In this document: positions 36,327 through 45,071 of the stretch, piece by piece
Layout: every line of letters starts with the position of its first letter
Position numbering within the stretch: position 1 is the stretch's first letter
Source of the DNA: Roseomonas sp.
GTDB lineage: Bacteria > Pseudomonadota > Alphaproteobacteria > Acetobacterales > Acetobacteraceae
Direction: 5' to 3'
NCBI GenBank assembly: GCA_020249775.1
Contig: JADCFA010000023.1
Span: 62,001 to 126,000, forward strand
Length of the DNA stretch: 64,000 nucleotides
Notes under the pieces: model-generated
The model's input: only the letters and a program-made list of their open reading frames with translations
The model's database searches: none
What the model was told of the DNA's origin: nothing
Program-made: the position numbers and the translations under genes

Positions 36327-37097
36327 ATGCAGTTCACCAGCGGTGAATGGCGGATTGATGTTCTGATCCAGGGCTATCCCGGCAAATCCACGCAGCATGG
36401 CGGCCTGGGCTGGAGCACGGTTGCGCTGCTGCGCGGCCATGGCCGGATCGTGGTGCTGGATGGCGGCGGCTATGGCATGCGCAAGCCGCTGGTTGAAGTA
36501 CTCGCCAAGCAGGGTGTGAAGCTTTCCGATGTGACGGATTTGCTGGTCAGCCATTTGCATCATGATCATGTGGTGAATTGGCCCATGTTTCGCGATGCGC
36601 GGATTCATGTCGGGCGCAAGGAATTGGCCTGGGCGCTTGGCGTGGGCTGGGGAGAGACCGCCGTACCGGAACATGCGGTGGAAGCGCTCAGCCGTTGGCC
36701 GACCATGCAATTGATGGATGATGGGCAGGAAGTGCTGCCCGGCATCACGGCGCATCTCTCGCCCGGCCATACGCCTGGGCATTTGCTGTTCCTGATTGCA
36801 GGCGCGCCACAAGCCGTTGTGTTGTTGCAGGATGCGGTGAAGAACCGCGTTGAATTGACCACGCGCACCACGGATATGACCTATGACGCAGCCGTGAGCC
36901 GTGCAACGATTGAAATGGTGTGGGAGCTCTGCCGCATCCATCCCGGATGCATCTTGATTCCAGGCCATGATGTGCCGGTGATGGTGGAAAATGGCGTGCC
37001 TCGTGCGCTTTCCAGCCATAGCGCCGGCATCAGGTCCTGGTTCGGCAAGGATTTGCAGGACACGATCCTTTATTCCCTGGCGCCGCCTTCAGCATGA
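36327..37097 (+). CDS. MBL-fold metallo-hydrolase
   Basis: A 256-residue metallo-beta-lactamase-fold protein. Metal motif HLHHDH is near residue 72, with HTPGH near residue 148, an Asp at LLQDAVK near 170 and a final His in IPGHDVPV near 214. There is no signal peptide. Likely a lactonase- or glyoxalase-like hydrolase; the substrate is unknown. It precedes the carboxymuconolactone decarboxylase-like gene by 25 bases. Confidence 0.88.
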   Translation: MQFTSGEWRIDVLIQGYPGKSTQHGGLGWSTVALLRGHGRIVVLDGGGYGMRKPLVEVLAKQGVKLSDVTDLLVSHLHHDHVVNWPMFRDARIHVGRKELAWALGVGWGETAVPEHAVEALSRWPTMQLMDDGQEVLPGITAHLSPGHTPGHLLFLIAGAPQAVVLLQDAVKNRVELTTRTTDMTYDAAVSRATIEMVWELCRIHPGCILIPGHDVPVMVENGVPRALSSHSAGIRSWFGKDLQDTILYSLAPPSA

Positions 37098-37122
37098 ATT
37101 CCGCACCACCTGAAAGGACAGA

Positions 37123-37521
37123 ATGATGGATCAGCAGGAAGCCCATGATGCGCTGCGCGCCGAAGGCCGCGCGGTGATGCATGAAGTGCTGGGTCGCGCC
37201 TATATGGAAAAGCGTGATGCCGGCACCAATCCCTTCAATGCCGCGGTGCGCAGGCTTTCCGAGGAATTCGCCTATGCCACGCTATGGCAAAGGCCGGGGC
37301 TTGATCGGCGCGAACGCAGCCTGATCACGCTTGCCCTGATTTGCGCGCTCAATCGCCCGCATGAGCTTCGCATCCATCTGGTGGCGGCCTTGAATAATGG
37401 CTGCACGGCCGAGGAGATTTCGGAGATTTTCACCCATGCGGTTGCCTATTGCGGATTTCCGGCTGCGATTGACGCGCTACGCGTTGCGGAGGAAGTGCTG
37501 CGCGAACAGGGCAGGCTTTGA
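37123..37521 (+). CDS. Carboxymuconolactone decarboxylase-family protein
   Basis: A 132-residue helical protein with the family pattern LDRRERSLITLALICALNRPHELRIHL and CTAEEISEIFTHAVAYCGFPAA. In the CMD/AhpD group some members are lactone decarboxylases of the beta-ketoadipate route and some are peroxidase partners. There is no CxxC, which favours the decarboxylase type. Two ATGs in a row (37123, 37126) are possible starts. Confidence 0.85.
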   Translation: MMDQQEAHDALRAEGRAVMHEVLGRAYMEKRDAGTNPFNAAVRRLSEEFAYATLWQRPGLDRRERSLITLALICALNRPHELRIHLVAALNNGCTAEEISEIFTHAVAYCGFPAAIDALRVAEEVLREQGRL

Positions 37522-37552
37522 AGATGAGCGGTGGCGCAGTGGAGATCGCCCC

Positions 37553-38362
37553 TCAGTAATGCTGGCGCGGTGCGGCGCGCGATCCGCGCAGTATCAACCA
37601 CGCCCCCACCGCCATCATGGGCAAGGACAGCAATTGCCCCATGGTTGCCCCCGCGAATAAAAACCCAAGATGCGCATCGGGCTGGCGGAAGAATTCGCCG
37701 ATGAAACGCGCAACGCCATAGCCGCCCAGAAACACGCCCGAAAGCACACCCGCACGCGCCCGCATCGCGGGGCGGGAGACCAGCACCATCAGCAGCGCGA
37801 AAAGGCAAAAGCCCTCAAGCCCCGCCTGATAAAGCTGCGACGGGTGGCGCGGATCGGGCCCGGCGCCCGGAAACACCATGGCCCAGGGTGCGACACTCAC
37901 CCGGCCCCAAAGCTCGCCATTGATGAAATTGGCCAGACGCCCGAGGAAAATGCCAATCGGCACCACGCAGACCACGCGATCGGAAAACGCCACCCAATCC
38001 AGCCCCTGACGCCGCGCGAACAGGAATAGCGCCACAATCACCCCCAGCGCGCCGCCATGGAAGGACATGCCGCCCTGCCATAAATACAGCGCCTCCCAAG
38101 GCGCGGTCAGGTAATGGCCGGGGCGATAGAACAACACATAGCCAAGCCGCCCGCCCAGAATAATGCCAAGCGTGACCCAGGTGACGAAATCATCCACCTG
38201 TTCTGGTGTGGCGACCTTCGGCCCCAGCACCACCAACCGCCGCGCGAGCCGCCAGCCCAAAACAATCCCGGCGATATAGGCCAGTGCATACCAGCGAATC
38301 GCAAATGGCCCGATCTGCACCAGCACGGGATCAATCATCGGAAAGGGGAGGGCGAAGAACAT
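37553..38362 (-). CDS. lgt: Prolipoprotein diacylglyceryl transferase
   Basis: A 269-residue, seven-helix inner-membrane enzyme that attaches diacylglycerol to the lipobox Cys. The signature appears as GRLANFINGELWGRV near residue 145, and YALAYIAGIVLGWR near 25. One usual Gly of the signature is Ala here. The start at 38362 overlaps the rfaD stop (TGATG); the ATG at 38338 is an alternative closer to the family N-terminus but has no good ribosome site. It serves lipoproteins such as that at 28778. Confidence 0.93.
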   Translation of the reverse strand: MFFALPFPMIDPVLVQIGPFAIRWYALAYIAGIVLGWRLARRLVVLGPKVATPEQVDDFVTWVTLGIILGGRLGYVLFYRPGHYLTAPWEALYLWQGGMSFHGGALGVIVALFLFARRQGLDWVAFSDRVVCVVPIGIFLGRLANFINGELWGRVSVAPWAMVFPGAGPDPRHPSQLYQAGLEGFCLFALLMVLVSRPAMRARAGVLSGVFLGGYGVARFIGEFFRQPDAHLGFLFAGATMGQLLSLPMMAVGAWLILRGSRAAPRQHY

Positions 38363-39345
38363 CAGATGAAGGGATCCTCGGCCCGCAGCAGCACATCCCG
38401 CACATAGGAAGCCACACCTTCTTCCAGCGTGATCGGGTTTTTGCGAAAGCCTGCGGCGCGCAGGCGTTCCATGCGCGCTTCTGTGAAATACTGGTAATTG
38501 TCCTTCAGATCATCGGGCATCGGCACAAACCGGATATCGGGCGCGCGGCCCAAGGCCGCGTAGATCGCCCGCGTCAGGTCAAGAAAACTCCGCGCGGTGC
38601 CGCTGCCCATATTGAACAGGCCTGAGGTGCCGGGATTGTCGTGCAGCCAGAGCATGGCCGCGACACAATCATCCACATGCACGAAATCGCGCCTCTGTTC
38701 GCCATCCGCGATACCGTCGCGCCCTGAAGCGAAAAGCGTCGCTGCCTCACCGCCCGTGATCTGGCGGAATTTATGCAGCACCACGCTCGACATGCGGCCC
38801 TTATGGAGTTCATTCGGACCATAGACATTGAAGAAGCGCAACCCCGCCCATTGCGGCGGCCGCGCCTGCCCGCGCGCGAGCATCTGCGCCACGCGCCGAT
38901 CGAAAGCGAGTTTCGACCAGCCGTAGAGATTCAAGGGCCGCAATTTCGCCAATGCCGCTTCCGAAGCGTCATCGTCGAAACCCAAGGTGCCATCGCCATA
39001 AGTCGCGGCGGATGACGCATAGATGAAGGGCACGCCGCGCTTGGCGCACCAATCCCAAAGCCGCTGCGACAGGGTGATGTTCACCGCCGCCACCAGATCG
39101 CCATCAGTTTCCGTGGTGGCGCTGATTGCCCCCATATGGAACACCGCTTCCACCGGTGCACCGGCGCCGAGGAATTCCCAAAGCGCCTCGGGCGGGATCA
39201 CGCCGGCAATCGGGTGCTTGGCCAAATTGCGCCATTTCACGCCTTGGCGCAGGCGGTCCACCACCATCACCTCCGCCCCACGGGCGCAAAGCGCGGCAAC
39301 CAGGTTGGAGCCGATGAAACCGGCCCCGCCAGTGACAATATGCAT
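38362..39345 (-). CDS. rfaD: ADP-L-glycero-D-manno-heptose 6-epimerase
   Basis: A 327-residue extended SDR epimerase that completes the heptose precursor for the lipopolysaccharide core. NAD site GGAGFIGSN is near residue 6, catalytic YGWSK near residue 141 and SSAATYGDG near 110, with GLRFFNVYGPNE after it. It is translationally joined to lgt. Confidence 0.93.
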   Translation of the reverse strand: MHIVTGGAGFIGSNLVAALCARGAEVMVVDRLRQGVKWRNLAKHPIAGVIPPEALWEFLGAGAPVEAVFHMGAISATTETDGDLVAAVNITLSQRLWDWCAKRGVPFIYASSAATYGDGTLGFDDDASEAALAKLRPLNLYGWSKLAFDRRVAQMLARGQARPPQWAGLRFFNVYGPNELHKGRMSSVVLHKFRQITGGEAATLFASGRDGIADGEQRRDFVHVDDCVAAMLWLHDNPGTSGLFNMGSGTARSFLDLTRAIYAALGRAPDIRFVPMPDDLKDNYQYFTEARMERLRAAGFRKNPITLEEGVASYVRDVLLRAEDPFI

Positions 39346-39441
39346 GGGCGGTCTTTTGCAGCCTCGGCCTTGAGCGATCAGGCTGAAGCGTATAGGCCGT
39401 GGGTGAGTAGACCGGCAAGCAAGGGCCGAAGGGGCAAGGCG

Positions 39442-39792
39442 ATGAAAGATCAGCGTGGCGGGCGAGCCCGCGTGATGGACGACCTGGCGGGCGTGGCGGG
39501 CGGCGCCTTTTCGGTGCTGACCGGCATCCGTGCGGAAATTGAAGCCATCGCCAAGGCGCAGGCGGAAGCGATTATCCGCAGGCTTGACCTGGTCCGGCGG
39601 GAAGAATTGGACGCGGCCATGGATGTGGCGCGCCGTGCCCGGGAACAGGCGGAAGACCTCGCGGCCCGGGTGGAAGCGCTGGAAGCCAAAGCATTTTCAA
39701 GCCAAGTGGCATCACTTGGCGACTCGGAAAATGCGACAAAACATTCCAAGGCGGTTCCGAAAGCCGGCGGCAAATCCTCATCCAGCACGTGA
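39442..39792 (+). CDS. ubiK: UbiK-type accessory factor (BMFP domain)
   Basis: A 116-residue protein with a helical membrane-interacting N-terminal half (MDDLAGVAGGAFSVLTGIRAEIEAIAKAQAEAIIRRL) and a coiled coil to about residue 85, then a disordered Ser/Lys tail. It helps assemble ubiquinone-synthesis enzymes in the family. The ATG at 39442 follows GGGGCAAGG; the open frame upstream is not used. Confidence 0.82.
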   Translation: MKDQRGGRARVMDDLAGVAGGAFSVLTGIRAEIEAIAKAQAEAIIRRLDLVRREELDAAMDVARRAREQAEDLAARVEALEAKAFSSQVASLGDSENATKHSKAVPKAGGKSSSST

Positions 39793-39924
39793 AGTTCTGG
39801 GGATAAGTTATTCGGGCTTGCGGTGGGATTCCGCACCTGCGTAATCTCCGCTTGTGGTCGCCGGCCCGAATCGCACACCAGATGTTGGGGTGCAGGCTGG
39901 CTGATCGGAAAGGGGGAGTTTCCG

Positions 39925-40428
39925 ATGTCCGCCTCACTACACACTGAAGTTGACCGCATTATCAATCCGTTGGACGTGCTGGAACAGATCATTTCCGGCA
40001 ATGAATGGGTGTTCGAACGCCGTTCTGATGAGGAAATGGCGGCCGAGGCGCCGGGGAAGTGGTGCGATTACGGGCTGCATTTCTCCTGGTCTTCTGAGAT
40101 GAGCGCCATGGCCTTTACCTGCGCCTTTGACCTGAAAGTGCCTGCCGCACGGCGGGAAAAACTCTATGAATTGCTCGCACTTGCCAATGACCGGCTCTGG
40201 ATCGGGCATTTCGGTATTGAAGCCGAGGAAGGCGTGCCCGTATTCCGCCATTCCGTGCTGCTGCGCGGCGCGCCTGGTGCCTCGGCGGAAAGCCTGGAAG
40301 ATATGGTGGATATCGCGCTGACCGAATGCGAACGCTTCTTCCCCGCTTTCCAATTCGTCCTTTGGGGCGGGAAAAGCCCGGCGGATGCGCTGGCCGCGGC
40401 GATGCTGGATTGCATCGGCGAAGCATGA
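39925..40428 (+). CDS. YbjN-domain protein
   Basis: A 167-residue acidic cytoplasmic protein. The sequence NPLDVLEQIISGNEWVFERRSDEEMAAE and the AMAFTCAFDLKVPAARREKLYELLALAN core match YbjN-type proteins, which resemble secretion chaperones and are of uncertain function. AGGGGGAG before 39925 fixes the start. It is 55 bases upstream of proC. Confidence 0.8.
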   Translation: MSASLHTEVDRIINPLDVLEQIISGNEWVFERRSDEEMAAEAPGKWCDYGLHFSWSSEMSAMAFTCAFDLKVPAARREKLYELLALANDRLWIGHFGIEAEEGVPVFRHSVLLRGAPGASAESLEDMVDIALTECERFFPAFQFVLWGGKSPADALAAAMLDCIGEA

Positions 40429-40483
40429 CGCCCCTGGCGCGGGGGTGATTGCCCGCGCCTGATTTCAAAGGCAATCTGCGGGC

Positions 40484-41296
40484 ATGAGCGAAAAACTCCC
40501 CCCGATCCTTCTTATTGGCTGCGGCAAGATGGGCGGCGCGATGCTGTCTGGCTGGCTGGAACAGGGCTTGTCCGACGCCGTGGTGGTTGAACCCCATGCG
40601 CCGGCGGTGGCCGCCTTTGCCAAGCGTGTGCGCGTGGTGGCGGATGCCGCCGCCATCCCGGGCGATTTCCTCCCAGCCGCGGTGGTGGCCGCAATCAAGC
40701 CGCAGGAAGCGCCAGCAAGCCTGCCCGCCTATGCGCGGTTTTCGGGGCAGGGCGCCTTGTTTCTTTCGATCATGGCCGGGCGTTCGGTTGCTTCCATGCA
40801 AGCAGCGCTTGGCGCGGATACGGCGGTGGTGCGCGCCATGCCCAATACCCCAGCGGCCATCCGCCAGGGATTTACCGCCGCTTTTGCCGGGCCTCGTGTT
40901 TCGGCGGCGCAAAGGGGGCTCGCTGATGCGCTGCTGGCTGCGATTGGCGAAGTGGCCTGGGTTGATCAGGAAGATCAGATCAACCCCGTGACCGCGGTCT
41001 CGGGCGGTGGCCCGGCCTATGTGTTCCTGCTGGCCGAGGTTTTGGAAGCCGCTGCGGTGGAACAGGGCTTGCCGCGCGATTTGGCGCGGCGTATGGCGCG
41101 CGCGACGGTGGCGGGTTCCGGCGCGCTGCTGGGTGCGAGTGAACAGGATGCCGCTGATTTGCGCCGCGCTGTGACCAGCCCCAAGGGCACCACGGAACGC
41201 GCGCTGGCGGTGCTGATGGAACCGGATGCCTGGCCCAAGACCATGTCGCGCGCCATTCAGGCGGCCACGAATCGGGCCAGGGAATTGGCGGGGTAA
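40484..41296 (+). CDS. proC: Pyrroline-5-carboxylate reductase
   Basis: A 270-residue enzyme of the last proline step. NADPH site LLIGCGKMGGAMLSGWL is near residue 9, RAMPNTPAAI near 118 and the signature PVTAVSGGGPAYVFLL near 167. It is followed at 13 bases by the radical SAM gene. Confidence 0.93.
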   Translation: MSEKLPPILLIGCGKMGGAMLSGWLEQGLSDAVVVEPHAPAVAAFAKRVRVVADAAAIPGDFLPAAVVAAIKPQEAPASLPAYARFSGQGALFLSIMAGRSVASMQAALGADTAVVRAMPNTPAAIRQGFTAAFAGPRVSAAQRGLADALLAAIGEVAWVDQEDQINPVTAVSGGGPAYVFLLAEVLEAAAVEQGLPRDLARRMARATVAGSGALLGASEQDAADLRRAVTSPKGTTERALAVLMEPDAWPKTMSRAIQAATNRARELAG

Positions 41297-41309
41297 AGGA
41301 AGACAGGCG

Positions 41310-42281
41310 ATGCACCTGGGTCGGGTGGCTTTCAATCCCATTACGGACCGCGAAACGGCGAAGCGATATTTCGCAAACACCGTATCGCGGGTAGAAGTTG
41401 AAACGCATTCCTATTGTAATCGCCGCTGTTCCTATTGCCCCAATGTCGTGGGCGACCGGCTGGGCGAAAATGTGCGGATGGAAGAACCCGTCTGGCGACT
41501 AGTTTTGGATAACCTCGCGGAAATCGGCTACCGGCACAATTTTGTCATGAACAGCTATAATGAGCCCTTGGCGGATCGAGCGATTCTGGATCGCATCCGC
41601 GAAGCACGCGAAGCCATGCCGAATGCCCGGCTGATGATCTATACCAATGGCGATTATCTGGACCCAGCCTATATCGAAGCCCTGGCGGAAGCCGGTCTGA
41701 ATTACATGCATATCTCGATCCATATGCGTAAGAATGATCAGTATTCAGACATTTATGCCATCAACCGCATGCTGGAGATTTCTGTCCGTGCGGGCATTGC
41801 GGCGCGTATCCGCACCATCCGTTCGAATGAGTATATCATCGCAGCCATGCCGCATCCGCGCATGGAGATCGAAACCCGCGCGATCAATTTCATGCGCAAT
41901 GGGACAGATCGTGGCGGGTTGCTGCCGGACATAACGCCGGTGGCGAAACGCACGGCGCCCTGCGTCTTTCCCTTTGCGCATTTCATCATCGGCTTTTCGG
42001 GAAATATCGTGCCCTGTTGCCACATCCGCAGCGACCGGCCAGAGCATGAAGATTATCTGATCGGCAACTTGAGTGATTACGGCAGCATCTTTCAGGCCTT
42101 CGCGAGCCAAAGGGCAGCCGGCTGGCGGCGCGAATTGGTGAGCACGCAGGAAAAGAAAAAGCCCTGCGATACCTGCACCGCAGCCTTTTTGCAGGGCCCG
42201 CAAGCCGCCTCCGCTTTTGACGGGGCTTGGCGGGAATATGTGCTGCCAACTGAAGCCTCAACCCCGGCCTTGGTGAAATAG
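41310..42281 (+). CDS. Orphan radical SAM/SPASM protein
   Basis: A 323-residue protein. The 4Fe-4S cluster motif is CNRRCSYC (Cys36, 40, 43). It is followed by NSYNEPLAD, like the GEP-type motif that holds SAM, and a barrel with LMIYTNGDYLDP and MHISIHM. The C-terminal part has Cys218, the CC pair at 236-237 and CDTC at 286-289, a SPASM or twitch-type auxiliary cluster site. SPASM enzymes often modify peptides or act as dehydrogenases. No precursor peptide, maturase partner or transporter was recognised beside it. The start follows GGAAGACAGGCG. Confidence 0.85.
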   Translation: MHLGRVAFNPITDRETAKRYFANTVSRVEVETHSYCNRRCSYCPNVVGDRLGENVRMEEPVWRLVLDNLAEIGYRHNFVMNSYNEPLADRAILDRIREAREAMPNARLMIYTNGDYLDPAYIEALAEAGLNYMHISIHMRKNDQYSDIYAINRMLEISVRAGIAARIRTIRSNEYIIAAMPHPRMEIETRAINFMRNGTDRGGLLPDITPVAKRTAPCVFPFAHFIIGFSGNIVPCCHIRSDRPEHEDYLIGNLSDYGSIFQAFASQRAAGWRRELVSTQEKKKPCDTCTAAFLQGPQAASAFDGAWREYVLPTEASTPALVK

Positions 42282-42304
42282 GCCTTGGGCGCCATATCCC
42301 AGTC

Positions 42305-42922
42305 ATGAGCGAAACCGCCACCGACGAAGCCCTGATCGCCGCGCTCTGGCGCGTCATTGCCGCGCATGGCTGGCCTGGGCTGACAATGCGTCGGCTTGCC
42401 GCCGAAGCAGGCACCGATACCGCCGCTTTGCGCGAACGCTTCCCGACCCGGCTGGATGTGCTGCTGCTGCACGGCTGGATGATGGATCAGGCCGTGCTGG
42501 CGGGCACCATTCCAGGCCAGGGCGGTTCGGTGCAGGACCGGATTTTTGATGTGCTGATGCGCCGGCTGGATGCCATGCAGCCGCATCGGGAAGGCATTTT
42601 GCGCCTATTCGAAGATATGCGCCGCGACCCCGCCATTGCGCTGGCACTCGCGCCCCATATCGGCATTGCCATGCGCTGGATGCTGGAAGCGGCCGAAGTT
42701 GAGGCGAAAAGCTGCGAAGCGCGGCTATTGGCGCTTGGGCTTGCTGGCGTGTGGCTGGCGACCATTCGCGCTTGGGCGGGCGATGACAGCCCGGATATGG
42801 GTGCGACCATGGCCACGCTTGATTCAGCGCTTGATCGGGCGGAACGGATCGCTCGGCCGCTTGGCCTGCTCCGGGGCGAAGCCGCGCCGCCCCCCTCTGC
42901 GAAAGCTGCCGAAACTTCGTGA
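42305..42922 (+). CDS. TetR-family regulator
   Basis: A 205-residue protein. The N-terminal helix-turn-helix is seen in GWPGLTMRRLAAEAGTDTAALRERFPTRLDVLL near residues 23-55; the rest is an all-helical ligand or dimer domain with a Pro/Ser-rich tail. The C-terminal part also recalls COQ9-like folds. It is upstream of the phasin gene, which it may regulate; no operator is evident. Confidence 0.75.
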   Translation: MSETATDEALIAALWRVIAAHGWPGLTMRRLAAEAGTDTAALRERFPTRLDVLLLHGWMMDQAVLAGTIPGQGGSVQDRIFDVLMRRLDAMQPHREGILRLFEDMRRDPAIALALAPHIGIAMRWMLEAAEVEAKSCEARLLALGLAGVWLATIRAWAGDDSPDMGATMATLDSALDRAERIARPLGLLRGEAAPPPSAKAAETS

Positions 42923-42972
42923 CCTTGGGCCTGGGCGGTCTATACTGGGCATCCATCACAAAAGAGGCCCCC

Positions 42973-43407
42973 ATGACCGACCCCTTCAGCTTCAAGCCCA
43001 ACCTCGACATCGCCAAAATCATGGCCGAGTTCCGCCTGCCCGCCATGCCGGATATGACCGAACTTGCCAAGGCACAGCAGAAGAACCTGGAAGCCATTAC
43101 GGCGGCCAATAAGGTGGCACTGGAAGGGGCGCGCGCGGTTGCCGAACGGCATATGGAAATCGTGCAGCAATCGGTCGCGGAAATGCAGGATGCCATGCGG
43201 TCCATGGCAAGCCCGGGTGATATGCAGGAACAGGCCGCGAAACGCGCTGAGATGGCCAAGGCCGCTTATGAACGCGCCGTTGGGCAGATGCAGGAATTGG
43301 CCGATCTGATCCAGAAATCGAGCGGTGAGGCACTATCCCTGCTGCAGAAGCGCTTTGCTGAAGCGATGGAAGAAGTGAAGAGTTTTTCCACCGACAAGAA
43401 GGCGTGA
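42973..43407 (+). CDS. Phasin-family protein
   Basis: A 144-residue helical protein. FKPNLDIAKIMAEFRLPAMPDM is followed by a long amphipathic helix (ANKVALEGARAVAERHMEIVQQSVAEM) and a coiled-coil C-terminus. Phasins coat polyhydroxyalkanoate granules, and no PHA synthase lies here. GAGGCC before 42973 supports the start. A hairpin follows. Confidence 0.85.
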   Translation: MTDPFSFKPNLDIAKIMAEFRLPAMPDMTELAKAQQKNLEAITAANKVALEGARAVAERHMEIVQQSVAEMQDAMRSMASPGDMQEQAAKRAEMAKAAYERAVGQMQELADLIQKSSGEALSLLQKRFAEAMEEVKSFSTDKKA

Positions 43408-43414
43408 GCTGTGT

Positions 43415-43437
43415 GGCGCGGGGTCCCGCCCCGCGCC
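43415..43437. terminator. GC hairpin between phasin and convergent hydrolase genes
   Basis: Nine perfect base pairs (ggcgcgggg and ccccgcgcc) with a 5-base loop lie between two stop codons. There is no clear T-run, so the terminator call rests on stem strength and position. Confidence 0.55.
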
Positions 43438-43444
43438 GATATTC

Positions 43445-44110
43445 TCAGCCGAGATGCTTGGCAAAAAACGCCAGCGTGCGTTCCTGCGCCAGCGCGGCAT
43501 CCTTTGCAACATAGGAACCACGCTCATCACAGCCAAAGCCATGGCCCGCGCCCAGATAGACGAAGATTTCCACTTCCTTGCGCGCGGCGCGGATGGCGTC
43601 CACGTCGCTCATGGGGATGGAGGCATCGGTTTCGCCGAAATGAAGCTGCGTCGGGCAATTCGGCACCTCATCCTTCGCCGCCGCAATGCCGCCGCCATAC
43701 CAGCCGACCGAGGCCGAGAAGGCGCTGGTGCGTGTGGCACCATGCCAGGCGATCGTGCCGCCCCAGCAATAGCCGACAATGCCGCGCTTGGCCTGGCGGG
43801 GCAGGGCGGCGGCGGCGGCCAGCACATCAAGAACGGTCTTGCCGGCATCAATCTTGCCGCGCAATTCGCGCCCTCGTGCCAGATCGGCGGCGTCATAGCC
43901 AAGCTCCACATTGCGCTCGGCACGATCAAAAAGCTGCGGCGCGATTACCGCATAGCCGGCAGCAGCGAAATCATCGCAAAGCTTACGGATATGGCGGTTC
44001 ACGCCAAAGATTTCCTGCGTCACCACCAAGGCGCGCGCGGCATCCTGCGGGCCGGTGCGATAGGCTTGCAGGCGAAAACCATCAGCAGCAGTGAGTGAGA
44101 TCATGGGCAT
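43445..44110 (-). CDS. Dienelactone-hydrolase-family protein
   Basis: A 221-residue alpha/beta hydrolase. The Cys nucleophile appears in GYCWGGTIAWH near residue 116, with Asp in FGETDASIPM near 165 and His in LGAGHGFG near 196, which matches the Cys-Asp-His triad of dienelactone hydrolases. There is no signal peptide. Substrate may be a chlorinated or aromatic lactone or another ester; this is not determinable here. Confidence 0.88.
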   Translation of the reverse strand: MPMISLTAADGFRLQAYRTGPQDAARALVVTQEIFGVNRHIRKLCDDFAAAGYAVIAPQLFDRAERNVELGYDAADLARGRELRGKIDAGKTVLDVLAAAAALPRQAKRGIVGYCWGGTIAWHGATRTSAFSASVGWYGGGIAAAKDEVPNCPTQLHFGETDASIPMSDVDAIRAARKEVEIFVYLGAGHGFGCDERGSYVAKDAALAQERTLAFFAKHLG

Positions 44111-44151
44111 GGGCGTTTTCCTTCCAAATGAGATGTGCCTATCCTGATGGC

Positions 44152-44328
44152 ATGGCTGAAATCGTCAACCTGAAGCACGCGCGTAAATTGAAGGCGCGCG
44201 AAGCGGCCGAAGCCAAGGCGGCGGAAAACCGTGCCAAATATGGGCAGACCAAGGCCGAACGAGCGCGGGTGGCGGCTGAGAAGGCCAAGCTTCGCGCCGT
44301 GATTGATGGGGCAAAGAAGGAAGACTAG
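44152..44328 (+). CDS. Short DUF4169-like protein
   Basis: A 58-residue, Ala/Lys/Glu-rich single-helix protein: MAEIVNLKHARKLKAREAA followed by a charged helix ending KKED. The pattern of N-L-x-x-A-R-K and R-A-K-Y-G-Q-T-K-A-E matches DUF4169. The function is unknown. It is divergent by 41 bases from the hydrolase gene. Its last 117 coding bases plus 12 beyond the stop recur at 45069-45197. Confidence 0.78.
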   Translation: MAEIVNLKHARKLKAREAAEAKAAENRAKYGQTKAERARVAAEKAKLRAVIDGAKKED

Positions 44329-44340
44329 GCGCTGCCCGCT
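44212..44340 (+). repeat. Direct repeat, copy 1 (3' end of DUF4169 gene)
   Basis: A 129-base block with no gaps against 45069-45197; I count about 12 differences, roughly 91% identity. It includes the stop and gcgctgcccgct after it. Confidence 0.9.
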
Positions 44341-44446
44341 CCCTCAAGCTCCGAACCTACACCGCCGCCGTCGCGATACCCATGCTCTGGATCACGACCG
44401 ACCGGTTCGGCGCAACTTCAAGTATTGGGCCTTTGTGCGCCAGGTA

Positions 44447-44911
44447 TCAGACGGGGCGGACCCCATAGGTAGCGTAGCCACGAGCCTGCTGATCCTCGAC
44501 GCTACGGTCGGGGAACAGCGCATAGCTTGGCGCCCAAATGCGAGAGATCCGGTTCACCGTGACGTGAATCGCGCGGCGCACCTTGAAGTCCGTGCCCGCC
44601 ATCTCCTGCAGGCGCGCGCCGGTAGCGGCACAGTCTGGATGCTCTGGCGGAATCAGGCGCGCCCGTCCGGCAATCTTGAACCCGCGCTGGCGGAACACAT
44701 CGACAAAGCTGACGCAGACGAGCGGCTGGCGGGCGATGTTTCGCACGCTCACCGGCGACGCGATATCAGCGATAAGGATCGCATCATCGCCGTGGTCGGT
44801 GAAGATTTCGTTGGGGCTTACGTTGGGCTGGCCTTTCTCGTCCACGGTCGCGAGCCAGCACAGAACCGAATTGCGTATATCCTCTCGCACAGCATCGTTG
44901 ATCACGGCCAT
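44447..44911 (-). CDS. Pyridoxamine 5'-phosphate oxidase-fold protein
   Basis: A 154-residue split-barrel flavin or F420-type protein. The fold shows in SVLCWLATVDEKGQPNVSPNEIFTDHGDDAILIADI and VSFVDVFRQRGFKIAGRARLI. There is no closely similar operon partner. It may be a flavin-linked reductase or nitroreductase-like protein. It is on the opposite strand to the DUF4169 copies and lies between them. Confidence 0.85.
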   Translation of the reverse strand: MAVINDAVREDIRNSVLCWLATVDEKGQPNVSPNEIFTDHGDDAILIADIASPVSVRNIARQPLVCVSFVDVFRQRGFKIAGRARLIPPEHPDCAATGARLQEMAGTDFKVRRAIHVTVNRISRIWAPSYALFPDRSVEDQQARGYATYGVRPV

Positions 44912-45051
44912 TCACTCCATTTCTCACAACCCGGTGATACCTGATCTGGTCGCACCCCAGACTTCAACCAAAAAATGCGAACAGTGGCCCGAAACGTGGT
45001 CCCCGCAGCTACAGTGAGGGGGACCTGGGCGCCGAAGCCTCGCGTCGACGC

Positions 45052-45071
45052 GGCGCATACGAAAATGCGCC
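45052..45071. repeat. Perfect inverted repeat at the repeat-copy junction
   Basis: 7-bp arms (ggcgcat at 45052-45058, atgcgcc at 45065-45071) enclose acgaaa. It straddles the left end of DUF4169 copy 2, where homology begins. It may be chance. Confidence 0.5.

Noticed and set aside
44329-44446. Fragment of another gene between DUF4169 and the flavin-oxidase-fold gene
   Set aside because: No frame gave a recognisable protein segment; treated as plain intergenic sequence.
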